The notes under the pieces were generated by a model. It worked only from the letters and a program-made list of their open reading frames with translations. It made no database searches and had not been told where the DNA came from. 17,451 nucleotides of DNA from the NCBI GenBank assembly GCA_044232905.1, contig JBIIKZ010000051.1:1-17451 (forward strand). Reading direction: 5' to 3'. Shown in pieces: positions 8,600 to 14,792 of the stretch; the first letter of the stretch is position 1, and every line of letters begins with the position of its first letter. The DNA comes from CANHVK01 sp044232905 (GTDB lineage: Bacteria > Bacteroidota > Bacteroidia > Flavobacteriales_D > Crocinitomicaceae). Both the position numbers and the translations under genes were made by a program.

Positions 8600-8607
8600 C
8601 AAAAGTA
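8600..8607 (-). promoter_or_regulatory. Possible -7 box giving a leaderless glycosyltransferase mRNA
   Basis: On the minus strand TACTTTTG (8607 to 8600) matches TAnnTTTG and ends only 5 nt before the ATG at 8594. Bacteroidota transcription usually starts about 5-7 nt after this box, so the mRNA would start at or very near the start codon. No clear TTG is seen at the -33 position, so the call is weak. Confidence 0.35.
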
Positions 8608-8672
8608 CTAATTTGAAAACTTGAAAATGAGGTAATTTGAAAATTAAGGATGTAATTATATCAAATCTAAAC

Positions 8673-8708
8673 GTGACTCGTCACTTCTTCTCCCGATAGC
8701 TATCGGGA
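8673..8708. repeat. Paired palindromes, including CCCGATAGCTATCGGG
   Basis: GTGAC-TC-GTCAC (8673-8684) is followed 6 nt later by an 18-bp perfect palindrome (8691-8708, core CCCGATAGCTATCGGG). The second sits 2 bp from the oxygenase stop codon, in the minus-strand gap before the glycosyltransferase gene. Short GC-rich palindromes like this occur in many copies between genes in Flavobacteriales and may act as terminators or dispersed repeats. It lacks a following T tract on the minus strand. Confidence 0.7.
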
Positions 8709-8710
8709 AG

Positions 8711-9493
8711 TTACTTCTTAAAAGTACGTTCCGTAAATGCTTTTACTCCTGCTACAAATCGTTTCCACTGACCAAAAGAACCTTCTGTATTTACATAAAT
8801 CGTATTGTGGTCGGATACTTTTTCATGTTCTGGACGATCTTTTGTATAGTAATAAGTCGCTAAAGATTTACGGGTAACTCCTTCTGGCGTATTTAAAGGT
8901 GTTGGATGTCCATGAAACGAAATTTCGTTGGTTTCAAAAATCACACAACGGTTAAAAATCGGTGCTACACGATCCAACATAACTTTTTTTCCATTGGTAA
9001 AGTCCCACAATTCATTATGACCTTGATAGGAATCTTTCCAATCTTTGTTCAAATAGATAATGGCATTTAAGCGTCGGTGGTATTGTGTTTTTGGATGAAT
9101 ATTATAATCCACATGTACATTCAAAAAAGCGCCATTAATGGATTGGTGTAATCCTCCTCCAAACAAATCTGCATCCCCCATTAACGGTTCTTCCAACGCT
9201 ACTAAACGATCTAACCAATCGCAGAAAACTGGACCATTTAATTGATCAAATACTTCCTGCATAAATGAACCAGCTTCAAATTTCGATTTTTGAAATTTAT
9301 TTTTTTGATCCAGATAAGTGGTACCATCCCACTCTCCAAAATTTACTGCTGGATAATTGTCGTGAATTTGATTTGCTATTGCTTCAGGTAAAAAATTATC
9401 GATTGCAACATAACGAAAAGGTTTTTTCGTTTGAAAAGAAGCCTTTATTTCAGGTAAACGTTCGTTTAATTGTTGGATGTCAAAAATTTCCAT
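8711..9493 (-). CDS. 2-oxoglutarate/Fe(II)-dependent oxygenase (prolyl-hydroxylase-like fold)
   Basis: The frame is open from 9553, but the ATG at 9493 starts the conserved part (MEIFDIQQL) and gives 260 residues; the 20 extra upstream residues look unlike a domain. The iron triad is visible: His127 and Asp129 in NVHVDYN, and a distal histidine in SFHGHP (probably His194). Arg208 (VTRKSLATYYY) fits the 2-oxoglutarate-binding arginine. These enzymes hydroxylate or oxidise a substrate while turning 2-oxoglutarate into succinate. Close relatives often occur near glycan or sulfation genes, and the neighbouring glycosyltransferase suggests a sugar- or surface-linked role, which is inference only. 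Confidence 0.85.
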   Translation of the reverse strand: MEIFDIQQLNERLPEIKASFQTKKPFRYVAIDNFLPEAIANQIHDNYPAVNFGEWDGTTYLDQKNKFQKSKFEAGSFMQEVFDQLNGPVFCDWLDRLVALEEPLMGDADLFGGGLHQSINGAFLNVHVDYNIHPKTQYHRRLNAIIYLNKDWKDSYQGHNELWDFTNGKKVMLDRVAPIFNRCVIFETNEISFHGHPTPLNTPEGVTRKSLATYYYTKDRPEHEKVSDHNTIYVNTEGSFGQWKRFVAGVKAFTERTFKK

Positions 9494-9630
9494 AACCGTA
9501 ATTTGAATTGTATGTGTAAATATACCAACTATTCTTTTGGTAAGTTGTACCATAAATTAGGTATTTTATTCAAAAAAAGAATGATAGAAAAAATAGCAAA
9601 GGCGTATTCCACATTTAATCGTCCGTCAAC

Positions 9631-9661
9631 TTTTAACTAAAGGTCTTTTATCGTATCTTTG
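9631..9661 (+). promoter_or_regulatory. Promoter of the tmRNA gene
   Basis: TATCTTTG at 9654-9661 fits the Bacteroidota -7 consensus TAnnTTTG. A TTTTA at 9631-9635, 18 nt upstream, is in the place of the -33 TTTTG. The mature tmRNA 5' end is 12 bp downstream of the -7 box. Confidence 0.6.
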
Positions 9662-9673
9662 TAATACAATACT

Positions 9674-10074
9674 GGGGCTGTATTGGATTTGACAGCATAA
9701 GCGATAGTCAAGTGTAAGCATGTAGAGCGTTGAGGTGGAGCTCTTTAATATCCTGTCTCGAACTATAATTGACAACACGTCATACGCACTTGCTGCTTAA
9801 TCTATTAGATAGATAAAGCTTAATTCCAGCTGAATCATAGTAGGCGGAACAAGTTCTCCCTCCGCTGCCTCCGTCTTTTAGGCATGGAATCCGGGAGAAT
9901 CATTCATTTAAGACTGGTGCCAACCTTACTTCGTGGAAGGCATGAGACAACAGAAGATAAGTTGTATATTGGGTGTTTTTGTCCGTTATACAATCGAAAA
10001 CCAACCAAAAACTAAACATGTAGAAGCCTTGAAAATTCTATGTTTGGACGAGGGTTCAACCCCCTCCAGTTCCA
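9674..10074 (+). ncRNA. ssrA: Transfer-messenger RNA (one-piece tmRNA)
   Basis: The tRNA-like ends are clear. GGGGCUG at 9674-9680 pairs with CAGUUCC before the discriminator A at 10074, and the T arm GAGGGTTCAACCCCCTC lies just inside the 3' end. The CCA is not fully encoded (CAA follows), so it must be added. The tag reading frame ends GCA CTT GCT GCT TAA at 9786-9800, giving the C-terminal YALAA degron; the full tag is probably DNTSYALAA, with the GAC at 9771 as resume codon, though the resume position is inferred. Length of about 401 nt fits bacterial tmRNA. It rescues ribosomes stalled on mRNAs without a stop codon and marks the product for proteolysis. The gene is a common integration target, and the sequence to its right is accessory in character. 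Confidence 0.95.
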
Positions 10075-10086
10075 CAAAAACTACAA

Positions 10087-10122
10087 GGTAAAACACTTAT
10101 TTTAAGTGTTTTACCTGTTTTT
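10087..10122 (+). terminator. Rho-independent terminator of tmRNA
   Basis: A perfect 13-bp stem (10087-10099 with 10103-10115, arm GGTAAAACACTTA) with a 3-nt loop is followed by TGTTTTT. It begins 12 bp after the mature tmRNA 3' end. Confidence 0.9.
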
Positions 10123-10269
10123 GTAAAAACATCTTGTAAAAACAATTAATATACCACTTATATACAACCAACCAAATCATCAAATTAAAAAGTCCAATTG
10201 AACCTTTTATTTCATCCTTATAGAACTCATATGCGAAGTCTGAGATACTTATATATAAACATAAGAAAA

Positions 10270-10458
10270 ATGGAAGTTATATTAGATATTAAAGACTATA
10301 GAAATAAAAAAGAAATCTTGCAGGCAGTATCAAAGACATTAGATTTATTTAACAACGAAAAATTAATGCGACAAATCAGTAGTAATGATGATGTGTATGT
10401 ATCCAAGATTGGTAGTTCCAATAAAATAATTTTTAAAAAATGTGAGTGTAGGGATTAG
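10270..10458 (+). CDS. Small hypothetical protein
   Basis: The frame is open from 10198, but the ATG at 10270 (MEVILDIKDYRNKKE) is the more convincing start, since the 24 residues before it are rich in Arg and Tyr and look untranslated. The resulting 62-residue protein is soluble, with a helical middle (KKEILQAVSKTLDLFNNEKLMRQ) and a basic C-terminus ending KKCECRD. I do not recognise the family. It is the first ORF to the right of the tmRNA. No promoter is clear. It could be real or chance; the charged, regular composition slightly favours real. Confidence 0.4.
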   Translation: MEVILDIKDYRNKKEILQAVSKTLDLFNNEKLMRQISSNDDVYVSKIGSSNKIIFKKCECRD

Positions 10459-10667
10459 TTGTTGGGCAACCCCTTCCTCCCTTCCTTCCCGTCAACATTT
10501 GGTTAGTATCCTTCCTTACCTCCTCCCTTGTTAAACCTTCTATTGGTTGGGCATAGTACTTTAGGTAATGTGGTTTTCAAAAATGTGAAAAAAAATTTTT
10601 ATCATTTTTTTCTCTATAATTTGACTTATTAGATTGTATAAACTATTTATAACTAAAAGGTTTAGTT
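10459..10667 (+). other. Intergenic stretch with pyrimidine-rich tracts
   Basis: No ORF is seen in these 209 bases. Two tracts almost purely of C and T (10469-10491 and 10510-10529) share TCCTTCC and CTCCTCCC-like blocks; 10479-10490 reads the same forwards and backwards (CCCTTCCTTCCC). GTTGGGCA occurs at both ends of the stretch (10461 and 10547 regions). The right half turns very AT-rich before the next gene. Function unknown. Confidence 0.4.
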
Positions 10668-11342
10668 ATGAAAAGTAGTGTTAGTGATAAAATGGCAATG
10701 ACAGAATTAGAAATAGATAATGAACAATTCTTCGTAATTGATATTAAATGTAGAACCACTAACGAGGATGAAAATTGTCAAAAATTTTTCAAGTTTTTAA
10801 ATAAGATGATATTAACTGAAAAAAACATCACTTATCCGATTACAATTAAAAAATCGGAACTTATAATTACGGGTGATAAATTTGGTATTGGGTATTTTAA
10901 TCTCGAATCAATAAAACAATTGATTGAAAATCACTTTGAATTCGATGATAAATTTAAATATATATTAACTTTTCAAATTAGTTATCTCATTGATGAGGTA
11001 ATACCTCATTTAACCATTAATTGTTATAAAATACAGGAGTTTCCTAATTTATTAACCGATGAAACTTTTGATAAATTATTTTCTAATGATGAAACTAATG
11101 ATGAAATAGTTAATGACAGTCAAAAAAGACCATTGTTTATTCTCTCAAATGAGGAGTTCCTTGATAAAATAGAGATTGAGTATTATGAGGATATGTTTTC
11201 GGATGAAAAAATTGAATATTTAATTAGCCACAACGTAAATTTAGATTCATTTCAGGACATTCTAAAATGCCCAATTATTGATTGGGGATTGAACGGAAAC
11301 CCCAAAAACATTACCGATTTCAATCAATATATCAAGATTTAA
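10668..11342 (+). CDS. Hypothetical acidic protein
   Basis: The 224-residue protein is acidic and soluble with no signal peptide or membrane segment. The first two thirds look like an alpha/beta domain (FFVIDIKCR, YPITIKKSELIITGDKFGIGYF, YILTFQISYLI, HLTINCYKI). A low-complexity Asp/Asn-rich joint (LFSNDETNDEIVNDSQ, about 139-154) precedes a short helical C-terminal part. I do not recognise a family. The next start codon is at 11482; the gap holds a small hairpin (TTTAAAC with GTTTAAA, 11378-11397) that might end transcription. It belongs to the run of unrecognised genes between the tmRNA and the recombinase. Confidence 0.6.
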   Translation: MKSSVSDKMAMTELEIDNEQFFVIDIKCRTTNEDENCQKFFKFLNKMILTEKNITYPITIKKSELIITGDKFGIGYFNLESIKQLIENHFEFDDKFKYILTFQISYLIDEVIPHLTINCYKIQEFPNLLTDETFDKLFSNDETNDEIVNDSQKRPLFILSNEEFLDKIEIEYYEDMFSDEKIEYLISHNVNLDSFQDILKCPIIDWGLNGNPKNITDFNQYIKI

Positions 11343-11481
11343 ACGACCATAAATTGCTGGGGACTATGAATAGTTAGTTTAAACTTTTTCGTTTAAAACA
11401 ACTGAAAAAAGACGCATTAGTATCATTCCTTATTCAATTAACGCAAAGTAAATCAAATAAATTTAACTCACAAACGAAGTT

Positions 11482-11754
11482 ATGACCAACGAATATGTAA
11501 ATCTAAAGTATAGAATTGTTCATTTTTATGATAAAGAAATGTATCGCAAATCTGATACTGCATTCCAAAAAGATATTTTCAACGGAGGTGTTTTTATTAA
11601 AGGTGACAAATTATATCAATCAAAAAAATTCAATGATGAACTCGTAATCGTTGAGGTTTTCCAAGAAAATAGTATTGAGAATATACCTGATTATTTCCTA
11701 CAGGTTTTTTGTCCAATATATAAACTACAAATGATTATGATTGAGGAACTATGA
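11482..11754 (+). CDS. Small hypothetical protein, coupled to the next gene
   Basis: This 90-residue protein has no signal peptide or membrane segment and a beta-rich look (YVNLKYRIVHFYD, GGVFIKGDKLYQSKKF, ELVIVEVFQ). I do not recognise it. Its stop overlaps the start of the following gene by 4 bp (ATGA at 11751-11754), the usual sign of translational coupling, so the two products probably work together. Pairs of tightly coupled small ORFans in accessory regions are sometimes effector/immunity or toxin/antitoxin pairs, but nothing in either sequence proves this. Confidence 0.55.
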   Translation: MTNEYVNLKYRIVHFYDKEMYRKSDTAFQKDIFNGGVFIKGDKLYQSKKFNDELVIVEVFQENSIENIPDYFLQVFCPIYKLQMIMIEEL

Positions 11755-12227
11755 GGAAGACAACAAAGTATATCAAAAAAATTTTAGATGATTATAATTC
11801 TGAACAAATCATCAATGAAAATTTATTACAAAATAAGAATTCAGTCATATTGAACTTAACTTTTGATTTTGATACTTTTTATAGATATAATTTATCGGTA
11901 AGTAATTTCTTTAAGAAACTTACAAATAATAAAAATTCCCTCGCAGGAAGATACAATAATAGAGATTGGTGGAGTTCCTTGTCTGAAGATGGAAAAAACG
12001 ATGGTTTTTACAGATACAATATAACGAAGGATTTTGTCAAAATTATAATATTCATTACAACTGACGAAAAAATCAATGAACTTGAGTTAAAATTTAGAAT
12101 TAAGAAAATTATCCCAAACTTCAAACTTCAAATAGTGGAAAATAGTGATATTAATCTCAACGAGTTTATGGGGGATGTCTTTTCATTGGAGAGTGGCTTT
12201 TCTATCTTTGGTGACAACAGAAGTTAA
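11751..12227 (+). CDS. Hypothetical protein, second of a coupled pair
   Basis: The 158-residue protein is soluble and charged, with a helical start (MRKTTKYIKKILDDYNSEQ) and an aromatic-rich middle in which FYRYN occurs twice (FYRYNLSVSNFF and FYRYNITKDF), separated by RYNNRDWWSSL. I do not recognise a family. It starts within the ATGA overlap with the 90-residue gene before it. Its last 45 bases overlap, tail to tail, the last 45 bases of the serine recombinase gene on the other strand, so neither gene can have a terminator between them. Confidence 0.55.
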   Translation: MRKTTKYIKKILDDYNSEQIINENLLQNKNSVILNLTFDFDTFYRYNLSVSNFFKKLTNNKNSLAGRYNNRDWWSSLSEDGKNDGFYRYNITKDFVKIIIFITTDEKINELELKFRIKKIIPNFKLQIVENSDINLNEFMGDVFSLESGFSIFGDNRS

Positions 12228-12845
12228 CTTATTAATTCTTTGAATCGTAGACAAAGATTTGCCGGTTAGTTTAACTATATCCTCATATTTGTAACCTTTT
12301 TTCAAATATTCTATAATATCCTGATGTTGCCTGATTTTTACATCGTCAGGAATAACACTCCCTTGTTTTCTTCCAAGTTTTCCTCCGTTTTTTTTATAGT
12401 TTTCTCTGCCACTATTCATCCTATTTAAGGTAATGTTTTTCTCCATCTGATTAACCGAAGACAAAATTGATAGCATAAACATTGTTAAAGGATTTGGTTT
12501 TCTTTCATCGTCAAGAGTTTCAATATTATTCATCTGAATATATAATGAAATTTTATTGTCATTTAACCTATTGATTAAGGATAATACATCTGTAGTGCTT
12601 CTGCCAAGACGCGACAATTCACTTACAACCACCATATCAATCTTATCAGATAGACAATAATCTATCAGTTCATTTAGAATTTGTCGTTCTTCATTTGATT
12701 TATATCCGCTACCAATTTCATCAAAAACTCTGACGATGTTCCAATGTTTGTTGTTACACAATTCCGTTAAATCTCTCAATTGTCGTTCAGTAGATTGTGA
12801 AGTTGTTGAGACACGATTTAATAATACCACCCTTTTCATAACCAT
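12183..12845 (-). CDS. Small serine recombinase (resolvase/invertase family)
   Basis: The 220-residue protein is the size of resolvases and DNA invertases. The catalytic serine is Ser13 in NRVSTTSQS, with Arg11 beside it; SELSRLGRS supplies the family arginines Arg79 and Arg82. The long E helix (SVNQMEKNITLNRMNSGRE) follows, then GKLGRKQGS and a C-terminal helix-turn-helix (KYEDIVKLTGKSLSTIQRI, about 180-205). Such enzymes cut at paired sites and resolve, invert or integrate DNA. A cluster of inverted and direct repeats immediately upstream (12841-12956) could be its site or an operator. It may have moved or rearranged this accessory region. There are two near Met codons at the start (residues 1 and 3). 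Confidence 0.9.
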   Translation of the reverse strand: MVMKRVVLLNRVSTTSQSTERQLRDLTELCNNKHWNIVRVFDEIGSGYKSNEERQILNELIDYCLSDKIDMVVVSELSRLGRSTTDVLSLINRLNDNKISLYIQMNNIETLDDERKPNPLTMFMLSILSSVNQMEKNITLNRMNSGRENYKKNGGKLGRKQGSVIPDDVKIRQHQDIIEYLKKGYKYEDIVKLTGKSLSTIQRINKLTSVVTKDRKATLQ

Positions 12846-12956
12846 TCAATTTAATGTTTCACATAATTGATTTTTTAAATATAGTTAATTTACCATTCAA
12901 ATAATAACATTAAACCATTTATTAGAATGATTTTAATGGTGTGAATTATTTGAATG
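12841..12956. repeat. Repeat cluster ahead of the recombinase: possible recombination site or operator
   Basis: A perfect 12-bp inverted repeat, CATTCAAATAAT at 12894-12905 and ATTATTTGAATG at 12945-12956, is separated by 39 bp. The inner part repeats CATTAAA (12908-12914) and TTTAATG (12932-12938) in inverted order, slightly off-centre. ACCATTCAA occurs as a direct repeat at 12841-12849 and 12892-12900. Resolvase sites are often placed directly upstream of the gene and made of several spaced dimer sites, so a res-like role is plausible but unproved. Confidence 0.5.
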
Positions 12957-12966
12957 ATTATTTAGC

Positions 12967-12993
12967 AAAAAAAGTCCATTTGGACTTTTTTTT
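12967..12993. terminator. Hairpin with A and T tracts, bidirectional terminator
   Basis: The 11-bp stem (12967-12977 with 12982-12992, core AAGTCC/GGACTT) has loop ATTT and is bounded by A residues on the left and T residues on the right. It lies between the recombinase's upstream region and the promoter of the LamG transcript, and may insulate the two. Confidence 0.7.
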
Positions 12994-13044
12994 AACAACT
13001 GTAGTGACAGATAAAATGATTCATAATGTTTATTTAATTATAAA

Positions 13045-13077
13045 TTTTGCGAATAGAATTAATAATTAATAGATTTG
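13045..13077 (+). promoter_or_regulatory. Strong Bacteroidota-type promoter for the LamG transcript
   Basis: TTTTG at 13045-13049 and TAGATTTG at 13070-13077 match the -33 and -7 consensus with a 20-nt spacer. The first ATG is at 13332, so transcription from here gives an untranslated leader of about 250 nt that contains the structured element at 13132-13250. Confidence 0.65.
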
Positions 13078-13131
13078 TAGAAACCTCAATCGAGAGTAAC
13101 TTATTAAAATATAGCGTTTGCTAAAATTCCT

Positions 13132-13250
13132 GTAACAGAAACCGACCATATTTTCTTTACCAAACAGGGAGCAGTAGTGAAACGCTCACGTCATAGGCGT
13201 GGGCGTTGCTTTGCTTTGTTTGGTGGGTTCTTGGTCGGACCTCTGTTTAC
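13132..13250 (+). ncRNA. Long multi-stem hairpin in the leader of the LamG gene
   Basis: Four nested complementary pairs fold this 119-nt piece into one long imperfect hairpin: GTAACAGA (13132-13139) with TCTGTTTAC (13242-13250, one bulge), CCGACCA (13142-13148) with TGGTCGG (13232-13238), ACCAAACA (13159-13166) with TGTTTGGT (13217-13224), and ACGCTCACG (13182-13190) with CGTGGGCGT (13198-13206, one G-U). The apical part is GC-rich against an AT-rich background. It lies between a good promoter and the LamG start, so it may be a 5' regulatory leader, a separate small RNA, or a mobile hairpin repeat. I know of no named RNA family that it matches. Confidence 0.6.
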
Positions 13251-13262
13251 GAGTATTAGTAA

Positions 13263-13332
13263 CGTCCCACGCTTTCTTATTATTGAATATACAAACTACT
13301 TAGGGACGGAGTAGATTAATTTATTTAATCTA
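13263..13332 (+). promoter_or_regulatory. Second leader stem and hairpin at the LamG start codon
   Basis: CGTCCC (13263-13268) can pair with GGGACG (13303-13308). Directly after it an 8-bp hairpin, TAGATTAA (13312-13319) with TTAATCTA (13325-13332), has a 5-nt loop and includes the A of the ATG at 13332. In the mRNA this would cover the ribosome landing zone and could limit translation; starting from the ATG at 13335 would put the codon just outside. Confidence 0.45.
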
Positions 13333-14147
13333 TGATGAAAAATTACGGTGTAATGATGTTGGCAATCTTATGTATTGTCACTTCAAGTTTTGGACAAAAT
13401 GTTCCAAACTATGTTCCTACAAATGGTCTAGTAGGTTGGTATCCATTCAACGGTACCGCAAACGATGAAAGTGGGAATGGTAATAACGCTGAAGTTAATG
13501 TGGAAACATTGATTAGCGATAGAAATGGAAATGAGAATAGTGCTTTTTATTTCGATGGTGTTAACAATACCATTAAAATAAATTCAATTCCTAAAGAAAC
13601 CTTTAGTAATAATCAATTAACATATTCAATTTGGGTAAATCTAATTGATTTAGAGGAAAATCAACAAATAATTTATATAAACAACACAATCGCGTTAAAC
13701 AAATCAGGAATTTCATCCCCTAATGAATTAGTAATTAATGATGGATTTTCCCACAAATCAACCGTAACAAATAAATCAATCGGATTTTTAAATTGGTTAA
13801 ATATAATAGCAGTTTATAACAACGATAATATTGAATTATATTTAAATGGAGTAACAATTTACAAAGGTTCAACTTGGAACAATCAACCAATTGATTATGA
13901 TATTAAAGCCATATTAATAGGGTCTAATAAAGAACAATCATCAAAATTAAACGGTGGAATAGATGATTTATCTATTTATAACAGAGTTTTAACTCAACAA
14001 GAGATATCTAATCTTTATAAAGGTAGGGTTAGTTCAAACAATCAATATGATAATTTAACTCCTGAACAATCTTATGGTATAGAACCGACTCCGCAGGACT
14101 CCAAAGGTGGAACTCAAACTATAAGAGTAAATCCTGACGATATATAA
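13332..14147 (+). CDS. Secreted LamG/concanavalin A-like domain protein
   Basis: The 271-residue protein has a signal peptide ending around SSFGQ (residue 22) and then one LamG-like jellyroll domain (about 32-225). Its landmarks are LVGWYPFNGTANDESGNGNNAE, SAFYFDGVNNTIKI, YSIWVNL, WLNIIAVYNNDNIELYLNGV and GGIDDLSIYNRVLTQQEISNLY, all typical of the family. Such domains bind sugars or proteins at the cell surface. The tail (about 230-271) is polar and Pro/Gln-rich and has no type IX sorting domain, which many secreted LamG proteins of Flavobacteriales carry. Start: ATG at 13332, or at 13335, which lies clear of the hairpin. It is the first gene of the plus-strand run driven by the promoter at 13045. 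Confidence 0.85.
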   Translation: MMKNYGVMMLAILCIVTSSFGQNVPNYVPTNGLVGWYPFNGTANDESGNGNNAEVNVETLISDRNGNENSAFYFDGVNNTIKINSIPKETFSNNQLTYSIWVNLIDLEENQQIIYINNTIALNKSGISSPNELVINDGFSHKSTVTNKSIGFLNWLNIIAVYNNDNIELYLNGVTIYKGSTWNNQPIDYDIKAILIGSNKEQSSKLNGGIDDLSIYNRVLTQQEISNLYKGRVSSNNQYDNLTPEQSYGIEPTPQDSKGGTQTIRVNPDDI

Positions 14148-14208
14148 AAAATAACTTAATAAGAGTTGATTGCATCAAAATATTATGTTACGTTAAATAA
14201 ACTAAAAG

Positions 14209-14559
14209 TTGGTAAAGAATAAAATTTATATAATAATAAATGTAATACTCCCTATTTTACTTGGTGTTCTCATTTACATTGGAGATAAATTTCATCTATT
14301 ACCTAATTATATTTCAAATTACATTCCCGATGGTTTATGGGCCTATTCCTTTACCGCAACTATTTTAATAATTTGGAATAGAGAAATCAATATATTTTGG
14401 TTTATCATTTTAGGTTTATGTTTTGTCATTTTTGAGATTTTACAATATGCTCAAATTTTAAATGGAACAGGAGATATTTTAGATGTAATTATCTATTTTT
14501 TATTTGGATTAGCTTCGATTATAATTAACAAATTAATAAAAATTAGTGTTGAAATTTAA
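14209..14559 (+). CDS. Small membrane protein, possibly VanZ-like
   Basis: A stop codon directly upstream forces the start to the TTG at 14209 (MVKNKIYIIIN) or to a later codon; ATG is not available near the front. The 116-residue product has four membrane segments (about 7-24, 44-57, 63-80 and 92-108). WAYSFTATILIIW, E-I-L-Q and GTGDILDVIIYFLFG resemble the conserved E..Q and D..(N/Y)..G positions of VanZ-like proteins, whose role is not settled apart from teicoplanin resistance in one case. It ends 11 bp before the first gene of the Cys-rich array, so it is probably in the same transcript. Confidence 0.6.
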   Translation: MVKNKIYIIINVILPILLGVLIYIGDKFHLLPNYISNYIPDGLWAYSFTATILIIWNREINIFWFIILGLCFVIFEILQYAQILNGTGDILDVIIYFLFGLASIIINKLIKISVEI

Positions 14560-14570
14560 GTTTAAAATCT

Positions 14571-14792
14571 ATGAAAAATAAGATAAAACATTTGATGACG
14601 ATATTGTCGATTATTGTCTTTTCAATTATTGCAGTTGCAAGTTCTGATGATAAATCGAGTGAATCATCTGAAGATTTGAAAAACAGCGAATATGTTTGCC
14701 CTATTCACAATACTCAAATGGTGGATGATGGATTTGGTTCATATCGTTGTCAAAAATGCTATCCTGACAATACAAAAATGCCTTTTTTTTAA
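14571..14792 (+). CDS. Cys-rich array member 1, probably truncated
   Basis: The 73-residue ORF opens with the leader shared by this array: a short basic N-terminus, LMTILSIIVFSIIAVAS and then SDDKSSESSED. This is a signal peptide, probably cut near AVA-S, without a lipobox Cys. The rest holds one small zinc-ribbon-like unit, YVCPIHNTQMVDDGFGSYRCQKCYPDN (C-x2-H and C-x2-C). The ORF ends in a run of eight T residues at a TAA (14790). The same frame stays open beyond it and encodes recognisable family sequence, so the present protein is likely a truncated form of a longer ancestor. The short form may still be made, since its unit looks intact. Confidence 0.6.
   Translation: MKNKIKHLMTILSIIVFSIIAVASSDDKSSESSEDLKNSEYVCPIHNTQMVDDGFGSYRCQKCYPDNTKMPFF

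Noticed and set aside
11482..12227. Toxin-antitoxin or effector-immunity pair
   Set aside because: The 4-bp overlap and small size fit, but neither protein shows a recognisable toxin, antitoxin, nuclease or DNA-binding motif.
13132..13250. Reading the long hairpin as an integron attC site
   Set aside because: Length and nested stems fit, but the ends do not match the RYYYAAC and GTTRRRY core sites, the array genes have no such hairpin between them, and no tyrosine-type integron integrase is present.
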